In this document: one piece after another, positions 21,926-32,846 of the stretch
Layout: each line of letters begins with the position of its first letter
Numbering within the stretch: the first letter of the stretch is position 1
Source of the DNA: Ophiura sarsii
Taxonomy: Eukaryota; Echinodermata; Ophiuroidea; Amphilepidida; Ophiuridae
Assembly (NCBI GenBank): GCA_035610835.1
Contig: CM069454.1
Coordinates: forward strand, 60,990,580 to 61,054,579
Direction of reading: 5' to 3'
DNA length: 64,000 nucleotides
Translations under genes and position numbers: made by a program
Notes under the pieces: generated by a model
What the model saw: only the letters and a program-made list of their open reading frames with translations
Database searches by the model: none
Told to the model about the DNA's origin: nothing

Positions 21926-22049
21926 TGTACAGTGGAGCTTGGTAACCCTGACCTTCCTGGAACGTACGATTCACTACGGCAGGAAATATTGTTTACGTGT
22001 AAGGTACAGCATTTAATTCAATGACGCCATCAACAAAACTGAAAAAGTG

Positions 22050-22190
22050 CTCAGGAGGGCGTTGGTAGGTTAGCCGAGTGGTTAACTGGAGATTCACGTC
22101 AATGATTTAGGGTAATTGTATGTCCCCCTCTCTTGGTTTCCACACTAGCCTGTCTGGTTAGGGATAATTTTAACTAATAACTAATAATAA
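22050..22190 (+). mobile_element. tRNA-derived SINE-like unit, copy 2
   Basis: GCGTTGGTAGGTTAGCCGAG then TGGTTAA is a near-canonical Ser/Leu tRNA A-box region (TAGCCGAGTGG at 22071-22081). It ends in CTGGTTAGGGATAA, like copy 1. The 3' tRNA half is not recognisable. Confidence 0.45.
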
Positions 22191-22194
22191 TTTC

Positions 22195-22530
22195 ACTAAA
22201 TATAACTTCACTCCTGGCCTACAAAGGCATCAAATTGGAAATAAGTTATAACACAAGTAGTAATCCTTTGAAATAGAAGGCACATGTCACTTATAATGGA
22301 AGAGTTGTAAAAAGCATATAATCAGCATGACTATTTAGGGTGTTTATATGTATGAGTGTTTAAAACCTTATCAAAATAGGGCTGGAGCCTTTAGCGTTTA
22401 TTGAATGAATACACACTTGTCTGGCTCCTGGCCTATACAAGTGTCAAATGGGAATTAAGTGATAAGAGAATGGCAGCATTCTTTAGAAATAGAAGGGCAC
22501 ATCACAAAGAACATTTGAAAGACACCTTCA
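22195..22530 (+). repeat. direct repeat, about 230 bp period, two copies
   Basis: CTCCTGGCCTA, ATCAAATTGGAAATAAGT-like and GAAATAGAAGG-CACATSWCA blocks occur at 22210-22300 and again at 22434-22510. Confidence 0.6.
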
Positions 22531-22623
22531 CAATGTATTGCGTTTTTGCGAAATGACCTAATTTTGGCCTTCAATTTGTCTTGGTTCCCAATCCCATATG
22601 CACACAATCATGACTTCATACAC

Positions 22624-22877
22624 TAGGAACAGCCAAAGTCCGGAAAACACCAGTTTTCGTCCAGAAATGGCGAGAATTGTCCAGAAATGGCGAGAATCGT
22701 CTATAATTGGCGAGAATTGGCGAGAATTGGCGAGAATTGTCCAGAAGCACTTGACTCTCCTGGACAATTCTAGCCATTTCTGGACGATTCTCGCCATTCC
22801 CGGACTATCCTCGCCATTTCTGGACTATCCTCGCCATTTCTGGACTATCCTCGCCATTTCTGGACAATTCTGGACTA
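22624..22877. mobile_element. TCTCGCC array element PC, copy 1 (inverted array)
   Basis: Five GTCCAGAAATGGCGAGAATT-type units run one way (22659-22745), then five in the opposite orientation (GGACAATTCTAGCCATTTCT and similar, 22760-22876). The flank CTAGGAACAGCCAAAGTCCG at 22624 is the same as the inverse of the right flank of copy 2 at 31045. Confidence 0.85.
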
Positions 22878-23241
22878 GCAAATCTTTTGATTAACTTCAG
22901 CAGGAGACAGACTGTCTGCTTGGTAAACACCCAATTAAGTTCTATTGTCAAAGATGGTCATAAAGTTTCTGGCCCAGACATAGCCTTTGTGTTGCTGGTA
23001 ATAAAATCTTCCTGGCAGAAGAAAATAATATTGATTGGATATGGTCACGGCTGGTGCACATGAAAATGTAGACAAATTGTAGTTCATTTCATTTTACTTG
23101 TACATAGCTGCTTCTAAGGTATAACTTCTAGTTTTCATTAATTATAGCAATAAGTAACCAGAGGGGTGGGGGCCTATACATTGATAAATAAACAATAAAG
23201 TTGGTAAAGTCTTGTCTGTTCACTTTTATTTCTGTTACACA

Positions 23242-23342
23242 TGCGCGGATCCAGAATTTTTTTAGGGGGGAGGGCCCAAAAATTGAAATTGTGCTGGTTC
23301 CACCAAAGCACAGTTCTCCGAGCTATGCTCGGACAGGGGAAA

Positions 23343-23373
<31 letters not shown>

Positions 23374-23600
23374 CTGAGGGAAATGTGCCCCCTCCGAAGT
23401 AGATTTGTTTTTCAATTTTTTTGAACTATCTGGTGTATACTTTTGACCAATATTTTATCGAAAAGCCACCTCTAAATTTCCAATAAATATTTTGTTTTTA
23501 TCAATGCAAGAAAGAAGTTGAGCATATATACTAATATTTTCTTGATTTAACTATAGATTGTTTAAAAGCTCGAACAGGGGGGGGGGGGGGGGAATCTAAA
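23242..23600. repeat. G-homopolymer repeat with hAT-like end
   Basis: GCGCGGATCCAGAATTTTTT at 23244 resembles a common hAT terminal sequence. It is followed by 30 consecutive G at 23343-23372 and 16 at 23577-23592. No reading frame. Confidence 0.5.
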
Positions 23601-23963
23601 TTGGATTTTTTTTCCCCCTCCAATTTTCAAACCCATTTGGTGCCATTTGGTTTGTACTTTCGAGCAATACTTTATTGTAAAGCAATCACTTTATTTCCGA
23701 TCAATATTGGCTTTTTATTCTGGCCTATGCCAGAAAGAAGTTAAACTATATAGTTACAATGTACCTCCAAAGTATCAGATTTCTCGTCAACGTATATGTA
23801 CGCGTATGTATCCCGACCAACTTCCAATAAACTTCAAACGTTCTTACTAGTGTCCCTCGCATGCCTACCCTCCCGCCTTGTTGTACCTCTCTGCCACCCT
23901 TTTCTTTTTGCTTTTTCGTTTGTCCCCTCTTTTTCCTCTCTATTTCCCTTTTTTTTGGGTGGT

Positions 23964-24038
23964 GGGGGGGGGGGGGGGGGGGGGGGGTGGGGGGTGGGGG
24001 AGGCCCATCCTGCTTTTACACCCCCCCCCCCCCCCCCC
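23964..24038. repeat. G tract (24) and C tract (18)
   Basis: Twenty-four G at 23964-23987, more G runs to 24000, then eighteen C at 24021-24038. Such tracts can form quadruplexes. The small proline/glycine-rich open frames across them are not credible genes. Confidence 0.85.
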
Positions 24039-24044
24039 TATGAA

Positions 24045-24890
24045 TATACCTAGCTATAAAACTGATCCTTACATGTAGTTTAAAACCAGGCTTCAAATTA
24101 AGTTCCACTTCAGAAGAATATGTGGAAGGTCTTTTATGTGGCACTGTAAAACCATTATATTACCTTAATATATATAGATATATTCTGAGCTCTCAATAAT
24201 TCTCACTTGGACACACATTTGAAAATCAACCTTGATCACTTTTGAAGGAGTAAAGTTCCAAGGGAGGTAGTGATACTTGGAATAGAAATGGGCATGGGGA
24301 TGTACCAAATATATGGGTAATAAAATTAGCCATTTGGATTTCCAATTACCTACTTTTTGATCAAATCTGAAGTCCATTGTCAGGGTTTTTCAGAGTTCTA
24401 CCCTATATAATGTCAGAAATCAAGTTTTTCATGCCAAATTGTAAAACTTGTGTAACACTCTCAAATTATAATTGTCAAATTATAATTGTCAAATTATGCT
24501 TAAAACTGGGTCAACTGGTATTGCTATGGCTAGGCTACCTGTTACCGCGAAAAATATGATCTTCCTGGGTATAGCACCCCTACCCAACTCTAGTTTCCAT
24601 CCTTACCCTTCCCCCTGGGGTCAGGACAAAATAAACAACCTTTAGTTTGGTCTGTTACTTTCATGGTTTGGTTGATGCCTCCTTGCAGCAGCAGTGAATG
24701 AATATAATAGAGGGATGCAGGCACAGATGAAAGCAACAAGCGAAATGTGCCTATAAATATTTCTCGCCAATTTGGCACTGCCATAGTGATCTATTTATTT
24801 CCATAAGATATGTTTGGCATAAGTGCCAAGTTCAAATTTGCCCATACACCACACCCTTAGTACTACTATACCAGCACTTAAGTACTTAGG
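24045..24890. other. no gene seen
   Basis: AT-rich intergenic sequence. A short repeat of AATTATAATTGTCA lies near 24465-24495. Confidence 0.45.
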
Positions 24891-24904
24891 GTCATTGGTA
24901 CATG

Positions 24905-25145
24905 GTTTGAAAAAAGTGAGTAATTTGATCGAATGCACTGACAGATAATCCACTTCAACTATCAAGTATCAATAAAGATTCACAAAAGAGCAGTATACTT
25001 CAAGTTGAAGTAGCTATTGATTAAATATACTAATTCCAAGGTTCATTTTCACCCATATATTAGACAATTATCTCCTCCTCCACTTCCTCAACCACCCTGA
25101 CTAATCATGCTTTAACAAGCTGTATTAATTAAATCAAAAGGGATG
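24905..25145 (+). repeat. dispersed repeat, partners at 26348-26410 and 35415-35515
   Basis: GTGAGTAATTTGATCG...GACAGATAATCCACTTCAAC recurs at 26348-26410. The block CACCCATATATTAGACAATT to TCAACCACCCTGACTAA (25050-25105) is present as its inverse at 35450-35510. Confidence 0.65.
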
Positions 25146-25149
25146 GAAT

Positions 25150-26340
25150 TGTTTCCCTCTTCGTAAATTGCCGTTAAAATAAGCCCAACCACAAGTACGT
25201 CAATCTCATAGGGTTACATAAATACAATAGCCTAAAAATAAATTAAAATGTAACAAAACCAACTTTTTGGTGGATGGCGAGGTAAAAAAACGTGACCTTA
25301 TGATCTCCTGTGAAAAGGGAGAATAGATTGATTTTGTCACAGAATGAAGTAATTATACACAAAGATGTCTGTTGAAACAAATACATTTGTATTTTAATGT
25401 GTAGGCTCTACATAATAAACTTAACACAAAAAGCTTTAACCAGGTGCTTTTATTTAGCTAGTTCAAAATGAATAGTATGTATTATAAATCTGAGACATAT
25501 GTTAAGTGAGGCCATTAATCCCCATAATTTTATTTAACACTTCAATGTGCATAATTACATTATATAACTATGTTTGTCTCACTCTTGGTAATATTGTATT
25601 TAGAATACCTCCTACCAGGGAGGTGTTCTATTTGACACCTCCCTGCTCCTACATATATAATATAAAGTCTTGTGTGAAAAGGGAGAACTTATTAAGGAGA
25701 AATAAATACATTTCCTTTTAATGCATGCATATAATTATAGATGTCGTCAGCAGGCAATTTGATTGGTTTTTAGCTGATACGCAAAAATGAGATTTCGGCG
25801 GGGCTTAATTCATTCGAATAATAACACCTCCAGTTCGTATGATCATCTCTTTAGCGTGCCATACACAAAGGTGCCTGCATATGCGTTGTGCGTAGAACGC
25901 AGTATTGCCATATGCGTGTGCTCTGAAGCAGGAAGTTGGTAAACAGCTCACTGGATTCGCTGATTATATAAAGGGGGAATTTTGTTGTTTTTTGATTAAT
26001 TTGTTTTTGAACAAACTGTATTATTTTATGATAAAAGATCAAAATAACCAATAAACTATGAATAAGAACAATTTGTGGGGTTGCGTCAGGAGGACATACA
26101 CGAGGACACAAATATGGTACAGCCTATACGTTATAAGATTAAGACCATTATGTATAGCAAAACAGCTAAGAACTGTATTTTATTCTTTAATTATAACATA
26201 ACTCAAATTAAAAAAGTTCTGAATTGAACTAAACAAAAAAAGAAACCCCTCTTTGCAAGGAAGCAAATAAAAAGTATTTGCATTAAAATGAATAATATTT
26301 TATACCCAGAGTCAATTGCCTTGAATAAAGGAAGGAGTTC
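25150..26340. other. no gene seen
   Basis: AT-rich intergenic sequence with only short open frames. Confidence 0.45.
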
Positions 26341-26544
26341 CTTGACCTAAGTGAGTAATTTGATTTGAGTGCATTGACAGATAATCCACTTCAACTCTCA
26401 AGTATCATTAAACAGTAGTAGGTTAGTCAATCAATCAATCAATCTTGGAGATCCCACCTCTTCTTTCAGGTGCACTGCTGTATGCACAGCGTGTAAAGTT
26501 AGACATCAATATCCATCAAATAAACAAATTGTCATTCATAAAAA

Positions 26545-26610
26545 CACTGGTTCACAGAATCACTGGTTCACAATATTAATGGTTCACTACATCACTGGTT
26601 CACAATATTA
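26545..26610 (+). repeat. short tandem repeat of CACTGGTTCACA
   Basis: CACTGGTTCACA occurs three times, with a related ATGGTTCACTACAT unit between, at 15-18 bp steps. Confidence 0.8.
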
Positions 26611-26777
26611 CTGTGAACTGCTAGTTATACTTCAACTTAGTTTAAGTAGTACTTCAACTTAGATATTGATTAAATAGACTTCTACTTTAATTATTCATTG
26701 ACATCTTTGTACCTCTTTAACAATATTTTGTATAAGAAGAGCTTTGTTGCAAAAGGGCTATGGTGCATTTTTTTTCA

Positions 26778-27067
26778 AAAATGAGTTTGATGTAGAAATG
26801 TATAGCTCACAATCATATGTTTCAAGGAAATAAAGTCTTTTTTTTTTCAAAAAGACCTACATCTCATTGTAAACAGCCATTGAAATTGTTGTTTTGTTGC
26901 AAAAGGGCCTGTATCCAGAATTAAATCGGGATACAGGCCCTTTTGCAACAAAACAACAACTTCAATGGCTGTTTACAATGAGATGTACGTCTTTTTGAAA
27001 AAAATGACTTTATTTCCTTGAAACATATGATTGTGAGCTATACATTTCTATATCAAACTTATTTTTT
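26778..27067. mobile_element. 290-bp inverted repeat with 12-base loop
   Basis: The arms of about 140 bp (centre 26922) pair almost without gaps: for example GTAGAAATGTATAGCTCACA against its inverse near 27040, and GGCCTGTATCC against GGATACAGGCC at the loop. The word TTGTTGCAAAAGGGC occurs in the arms (26894, inverse at 26937) and again outside at 26744 and 27135. Confidence 0.9.
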
Positions 27068-27149
27068 TTAAATGATGAAAATAAATGATTTTTTTTGTGT
27101 GGTATTTTTTCTCTATGTACAAAAAGATAGAGTTTTGTTGCAAAAGGGC

Positions 27150-28055
27150 CTACATCCAAATGTTCAAAAAATGTAAACATTATTTAAAAAAAATTGAAAA
27201 CTAGCACATTTAAAATTTATTTCAATTTAAATTAGTATGTAGTGTACCTCTTTCATAATCCATTCAGTTTTTCAATTGCTCAACTTGAATATTTAGAAAC
27301 AGTTTTTTGACTTTTTATAAATGTTGGGAGGGTACCAAGGGTACCTGCTTTCGGACTAAATGAACTGGCTCTATTTAAAACACCGATTGCGGTCTGCTTA
27401 CAATTAGAAATTCAAAAACTGGAAAGTCTAAAACAAGAAGCAACCAAAAACAGAAAACATTTATTTAATAAATTAAATAAATTTGAAGAATAGGCGCCAC
27501 GCGGCAAAAACTTGTGCCGTGTGGGAACTTTTCAGAATCAATCAAATTATCTTTCTGAAAGATATAGTTTTATTTCGTAAAAACTGAACTGAAAGTACAC
27601 TCATTACTGAGAATGATACATTAGGTTTATTCCGTAAAACTGAATAGGAGTGAATATTATTCTTTTCTTTGAATAATAAAGAATGTTTTTAATCATTCTT
27701 ATGAATGAGACAAGGTTTAGAGGAACCAACAAATGTTCCGTTCAAAAATATAAAGCTTTCTTGCTTTAAGATGTAAATTCAATTCTTTGAATAAATACAT
27801 GTAAAGGAGGGGTTTCATAAACTTGAGACCCAGTTCACTCAAAAGCTGACTTGCTTTACAAAATGTAACTTTATTTGAGAGAGGATAGGCAGTTAGTCAA
27901 ACATTCCAAAACATGTCCGAAGGAGGGGTAATAGGGGAGGGGAAGCTTAGGAAGAAAAAATACCAGCTTTTCTTCATGTAATTTCTTCTACTAATTATAA
28001 AGGAGCACAACACCACTAAATCAATCCGCCAGCTGTAACCTAGGCAGTTCTGGTT
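27150..28055. other. no gene seen
   Basis: AT-rich intergenic sequence without supported features. Confidence 0.45.
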
Positions 28056-28059
28056 AAAA

Positions 28060-28158
28060 CGGGCGGTATCAATGGGAATTTTGGGATTGCTTCGCGGGCC
28101 GCAGATTAGAGGCCAATGGGCCGCATGTGGCCCGCAGGCCCCAGGTTGCACATGCTTG
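28060..28158 (-). mobile_element. hAT-like terminal fragment
   Basis: On the minus strand the segment reads CATGTGCAACCTGGGGCCTG then CGGGCCACATGCGGCCC, a form typical of hAT transposon ends rich in GCGGCCCGC words. The opposite end was not found. Confidence 0.4.
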
Positions 28159-28159
28159 T

Positions 28160-28980
28160 TTTAATAAGTTTGAGTCAGGAAAGGCATATTGTAATTTGGC
28201 GGGAAATTAAGTGGATTTTCGCCCTTTTCAGTTTCCACATTCAATTCGCTTTCTATAAATATATACTTTAACACTTTTATTAACTTAGAAGGAAACAATT
28301 GAAACAATTGAGAATCAAAAGTGCAACTGTTGACACTTCCCTTAACTCTTTGCAATAATAGATTTACAGGTGTAAACCAATTAGGCTCACTCACTCCAAC
28401 CAGCTATAGAGTACTAATCAATAATTCATTCAATAAGTAGATTGATTGGTTAAGTGCTGGGATGATAGGCTTTCTTACCCTCTCTTTAATCTTGGAAATG
28501 AATGAATGATACACTGAATGAAGGACATTGATACTATTTGATACTATTTGATAATAATGGCAAGGCATATACACACATTTTGTGTAGTGCCTTGATAAGG
28601 GTAAGGGGTACCATACTTGAATTGAATTTGAAAGCCTAAATAAAATTGATTATTTTTACTGTTTCACTGCCAGTATGCAAAATATTCAATGTTTTTAAAT
28701 TTAGGACTTTCATTTCCTATCTTCTGACGCTGATATCACTATTACATATGATAAAGTATTAACAAAGAACAATTAAAAAAGAAAATTGAAGTGGTCCCAA
28801 AAAAGTCACCTCGCCCGTTTATTGAAACCTGAAACAATAAATTTAGAATAAAGACTGACTGATCTTCGTTAGCGTGAAAAAATGGTTTGTGTATTGATCA
28901 TTATTTGACTTTTTTGAAGGAGAATTACTCCGTAAAATAACACTTGTATTATAAAAATATCACGTAATTCATTATGTATG
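28160..28980. other. no gene seen
   Basis: Intergenic. Short direct repeats such as GATACTATTTGATA near 28528 are the only features. Confidence 0.45.
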
Positions 28981-28982
28981 AA

Positions 28983-29320
28983 TCCTTTAGGCCCACCCCC
29001 CCCCAAAAAAAAAATTGTATGAAAGCTTGCGCATGCATCAAAAGCGGGCGGCACACAAGGGATTTTTTCTTCCATTTTTTACATTTTTTTTTATTTGTGT
29101 GTCAATTTTTATTCGTACTACTTGAAACAGTTGACACTTTCTTATTTTTTTCTTTCTATTTGAAATTAATATTGTGATATAGTTGTGGAATGGAAGGACA
29201 ATAAAGATTTTAAAAAACAATAGTAAAATAATGTATAGTCATTCAATTTTTTTTTCTCCATGCATTTCAGACGCGGTATCTTCGGCATTTCACACGCGCA
29301 AGCTTTGAGACAAACCTCAA
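28983..29320 (-). mobile_element. diverged copy of Harbinger-type MITE H2
   Basis: It matches the inverse of 39881-40300: GCGCAAGCTTTGAGACAAAC near 29297 at one end, AGCTTGCGC near 29023 at the other, and the ACGCGGTAT and TTGACACTTTCT blocks inside. The target duplication is no longer readable. Confidence 0.6.
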
Positions 29321-29324
29321 CATT

Positions 29325-30640
29325 TATATATAAATATTTTGATCAGATTCTGTCTAATGTGGAAAAATCGCAATTCTCAGTGTGAGACCGTTTCATGACC
29401 TCTGTTGGCAAATGCAATGATTTCTGCATGGAGAAAAAATAGAGCAGGTGATAACCTACTGGAATCAATTTGGATTGACCTACACAGGGGTTATTATAAT
29501 CAATAATAACAATTTTAACAATGTAATAATACTAAATAATAAACAATATCCAATCCAACTCAAGGTGCAAGAAACGGACATCTTATTTGAAAACACAAAA
29601 TTGTAAATGAAAAAGAGTTACCATAACATTGAATTCTGAAACAGAGAAAACTCAGAAATGGTTAGGTTGTCATTGTTATACAAGGATTTTCAAGATGCAT
29701 CACAAATGATAACTGTTGATCTGAAAATAGGCTATCTAGTCCGGGATGGGGGTACTCAACTTTTTGCAGTCGGGGTGTGCTGCCCAAGATCTCTAAAAGA
29801 CAAGCGGTTGGAGACAGCACGATCGACTTCGCCTGTTACTCCAGAGGATTTGTGTGATTATATCGACTTATAGAAAATATAGATTTAGCCCATATAGTTA
29901 ATTTAGGTGAATCAGCTTAGCGCAATCAATTTGCATACAGAGGCCATGACCCACAGTTATATTGATTATTGATTGGCCGAAGTATACTTCATGCAATTGT
30001 CCCCATATATTTGATCATTTAGTTGTACCTTGGGTTGGTAAACTGCTTTATTTATAATTTGTCATATCTGCTATAATCTTATATATATATTTATTATAGG
30101 CTTTGTCTAGGCTCAATGGTTTGTTTAATTAAAATTTAATCAGGGAAAATGATTTAATGTTGTAGTTTTTGTTAAATCACCAATTTAAATTAACTCTTAC
30201 TTCTACATCATGATTAATTTGATTTCTTTCTTCAATTGTCTTGTTTATACTCCTACTCCTAGTCCTAGATCTACATCTTATCCATTAATTTCCAATAGTT
30301 ACATTCACCTTTCAAGGTGCAAATTTACTTCAATAAAAAGTATGATTTAGGCCACTTAAAACAATAATAGTTTGTAGCCTTCCCTTACTCCAATAATAGT
30401 TTGTAGCCTTCCCTTACTCCATTGTTTCTTTCTGATGAACCATCATTAAACCTAGGAATTATTAAAAGGTCTCAAACAGGGTTGAAAAAAATAGCAAAAC
30501 TTAAATTGGGAAGAATTTCAGCCCCCAAAAAGCTAAAATCAACTTTAAACATTTAAATAGGTATATACCCCCATACACCCCCTGTAACCATAAAAGTAGT
30601 AACTAGCAAAACATCACAGTGCCCAATCTTACTCAAACTG
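29325..30640. other. no gene seen; possible TE fragment at 29740-29870
   Basis: GGGGGTACTCAACTTTTTGC near 29749 and the following GGGGTGTGCTGCC recall DNA-transposon ends. The 71-codon frame across it (29658-29873) has no recognised domain. A 31-bp duplication (CAATAATAGTTTGTAGCCTT and following) lies at 30364-30420. Confidence 0.4.
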
Positions 30641-31045
30641 TGTTCACTGACCGTGTCCATATCCAATTAGGAGGATTAAATTCCACCATGAAGTTTTACA
30701 CAAAGGGATTTCTGGGTGGAGACTGTTTATGACCCTGATACAGACACACTGTCTGGACTCTGGAGTCTGGAGTAATCCCTTCTGGACATTTACGGACAAT
30801 TCTCGCCAATTCTCGCCATTTATGGACGATTCTCGCCAATTGTGGACTATCCTCGCCATTTCCGGACTAAGGTTTGCATTGATTTCACTTACACTGTCGA
30901 GCATTGAAATTTCTTAATTGGATCTGGACAATTCTCGCCAATTCTCGCCAATTATGGACATTTATGGACATTTCTCGCCATTTCTTGACAATTCTCGCCA
31001 TTTCTGGACGAAAACTGGTGTTTTCTGGACTTTGGCTGTTCCTAG
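30640..31045. mobile_element. TCTCGCC array element PC, copy 2 (one orientation)
   Basis: About eight GGACAATTCTCGCCA-type units in one orientation lie in two blocks (30785-30868 and 30925-31010). The end GTTTTCTGGACTTTGGCTGT matches the inverse of copy 1. The other flank shares CAGACA-CTGTCTGG and TTTATGACC blocks with the flank of copy 1. Confidence 0.8.
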
Positions 31046-31257
31046 TGATAGCGCATTCATAATTGGAATTGAATTTCTAAAACTTAAGAGCTTGACACAT
31101 GCATTGTGTGAAAAAAGCTTCAGTTGGCTGGCGACTGCGCAATACATTGTGGGAAGACATCAAAATCTTCTTTGGCCACGTCATTTATAATGGAAGTGTT
31201 GGTCATCTAAAGTATTAAGATTTATCAAGTTTTATTTGTTGAATATCTATAATTATC

Positions 31258-31520
31258 CCTAACCATCCTCAATGCGGCAAATGTCCACGGTAAAGTCTGT
31301 CTGTGCCAGCTGGCGTGGCACTTTTTCAATGAAATAATGGCCCCAGGCTACACAGTCGGGCCAATACACTGGCCCGAATATGGTTGGCTCCTGTGGCGCA
31401 CTGGTAGAGCGTTCGTCTCGCAACCGAGAGGTTGTGGGTTCAAGCCCCGGTGGCGGCGTCACTCTTTTTGTCCGCGTTTTTGTCATTGAAAAAAAAAATC
31501 TTCAAAATGTGACTTAGGAG
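31258..31520 (+). repeat. tRNA-bearing tandem unit, copy 1
   Basis: The unit runs from CCCTAACCATCCTC to GGAGGTTAGGGTTA, ends that are roughly inverse of each other, and carries a tRNA-like core at 31387-31458. Nearly the whole unit is repeated at 31597-31855. Confidence 0.8.
31387..31458 (+). tRNA. tRNA-Ala(CGC)-like, probably SINE or pseudogene
   Basis: Seen: a full 72-base cloverleaf count, an A box (TGGCGCACTGG), a B box (GGTTCAAGCCC), T33, anticodon CGC at 31419-31421, an acceptor stem with one mismatch, and a TTTTT terminator at 31465-31469. Weaknesses: a G12-A23 mismatch in the D stem, a T31-C39 mismatch in the anticodon stem and a poor T-stem pair. Alanine identity is inferred from the anticodon only. 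The presence of two copies inside a repeated unit favours a tRNA-derived retroposon or pseudogene pair. Confidence 0.45.
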
Positions 31521-31596
31521 GTTAGGGTTAACAGAAGAATTTTTTTCTTCTTTTTTTCTACTTTTTACAAAATTTTCCATGTATGATTTTATTAAT

Positions 31597-31855
31597 CCTA
31601 ACCATCCTCAATGCTGCAAATGTCCACGGTAAAGTCTGTCTTGGCACTTTTTCGATGAAATAATGGCCCCAGACTACATAGTCGGGCCAATACACTGGCT
31701 TGAGTATGGTTGGCCCCGTGGCGCACTGGTAGAGCGTTCGTCTCGCAACCGAGAGGTTGTGGGTTCGAGCCCCGGTGGCGGCACCACTCTTTTTGTCCGC
31801 GTTTTTGTAGTTGAAAAAAAATTCTTCAAAATGTGACTTGGGAGGTTAGGGTTAA
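31597..31855 (+). repeat. tRNA-bearing tandem unit, copy 2
   Basis: A close copy of 31258-31520, starting CCTAACCATCCTCAATGC and ending GGAGGTTAGGGTTAA. It lacks about 12 bases (CAGCTGGCGTGG-like) present in copy 1. Confidence 0.8.
31712..31783 (+). tRNA. tRNA-Ala(CGC)-like, second copy
   Basis: The same core as 31387-31458 with B box GGTTCGAGCCC and anticodon CGC at 31744-31746. The discriminator A (31783) is followed by CCA in the DNA at 31784-31786. TTTTT lies at 31790-31794. The acceptor stem has two mismatches. An encoded CCA is unusual for a nuclear tRNA gene and suggests a retroposed copy, or chance. Confidence 0.45.
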
Positions 31856-31875
31856 TCAAATACATATAAAGCATT

Positions 31876-32180
31876 TTGGAAATGAAATGGGTCAGAGAAT
31901 CCAAACTTGTATGTTTTGAAATGTTGACAAAAAAGTGCCAAAGATTGTTTTGCTAAATTTCAAAAACTACAAGATGAGGTCCAAAAATGAGAAATTTGTC
32001 CCTCAATTATTGTTTTGCATCATAATCAACTTAAATCAAGTGCGTTGGTCATTGTTACTCTAAATTATTGTTGTTAGCCTTGTCGTAAAGAAATGTGTCA
32101 AAAAGTGATTTTCTCAAAATATCAACATGTTTGATCAAAATTGATGCCAAAATGGATTCTCTGACCCATTTCATTTCCAA
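31876..32180. mobile_element. 305-bp MITE, 28-bp inverted ends
   Basis: TTGGAAATGAAATGGGTCAG plus AGAATCCA at 31876 is repeated in exact inverse at 32153-32180. The interior is AT-rich and non-coding. The target duplication is unclear. Confidence 0.88.
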
Positions 32181-32369
32181 TAGTATACAAAATACAAAAA
32201 AGTGACTTCTTGAGTCCTCCTTAAGCTGCAGTAATAAAACAAGTCATAATGGTAGCATACAAAATGTTCCATTAATGTTCAAGAGTTGAAAAGCATAAAA
32301 TTAGCATCGAGACTATTTAGTCACTGTCTCAATACTATGGACAATGGACATAATTCAACTATTTGTATA

Positions 32370-32571
32370 GGTCGTCCATCATTTTCACATACAGTTGTAC
32401 GTAACAGGAGGGTAAAAAATACCCTAAGCGTACATATCTTAAATGGCGATCTTGAGAGGCAGGCATTTTTTATCAAGCCATGAAATTGTTGCCATTTATT
32501 GCATATGTAACTCAAAAAAGTTACGCACGCTCTGTACATATATGAAAATGGCGATAATTTTGGACGACCCC
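32370..32571. mobile_element. MITE H3 (GGGGTCGTCC ends), copy 1
   Basis: The left end is GGTCGTCCATCATTTTCA, and the right end AAAATGGCGATAATTTTGGA then CGACCCC is inverse to it. It is a full-length relative of 41273-41521 in the opposite orientation; the CTTGAGAGGC and GCCATTTATTGC blocks are shared. Open frames on both strands here are by-products. Confidence 0.75.
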
Positions 32572-32840
32572 TTAATCTTCTATCTAGCTTTGTTAAACAT
32601 GAACAGAATAAAGTATGTTCCTAAAAGGTTAGCCATTTCAGGAAATAAAGATGACCCAAGTCACCCAAGACTACTGAGTTCAAGTACTGATTTTGTAGGT
32701 CCATTTTTAATAAACACTTGGTTTATTTTACAAAGCTGCAAGTACATGTATGAAGATTCGGAATTTCCAAAATGGTCAAAATGTACAATCCTTATGCATG
32801 CAGATTATACAGTCATAAAAAAGTAACTACCGGTATACAA
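32572..32840. other. no gene seen
   Basis: A 127-codon plus-strand frame (32443-32826) starts inside the MITE and runs into this stretch. Its part outside the MITE shows no recognised domain. Confidence 0.35.
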
Positions 32841-32846
32841 GTAATA

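Noticed and set aside
23796..24078. Three overlapping frames rich in Gly, Val and Pro
   Set aside because: They read through G and C homopolymers.
31259..31486. Minus-strand coding frame with PPPGLEPTTSRLRDERST-like residues, repeated at 31674-31904
   Set aside because: It is the antisense reading of the tRNA-like core and its flank; such antisense tRNA peptides are common false genes.
31500..31860. Telomere-like TTAGGGTTA words
   Set aside because: Only single TTAGGG words at the ends of the tRNA-bearing units, not an array.
32321..32539. Coding frames on both strands sharing residues with frames at 41257-41555
   Set aside because: The similarity is explained by the H3 MITE being present at both sites in opposite orientation.
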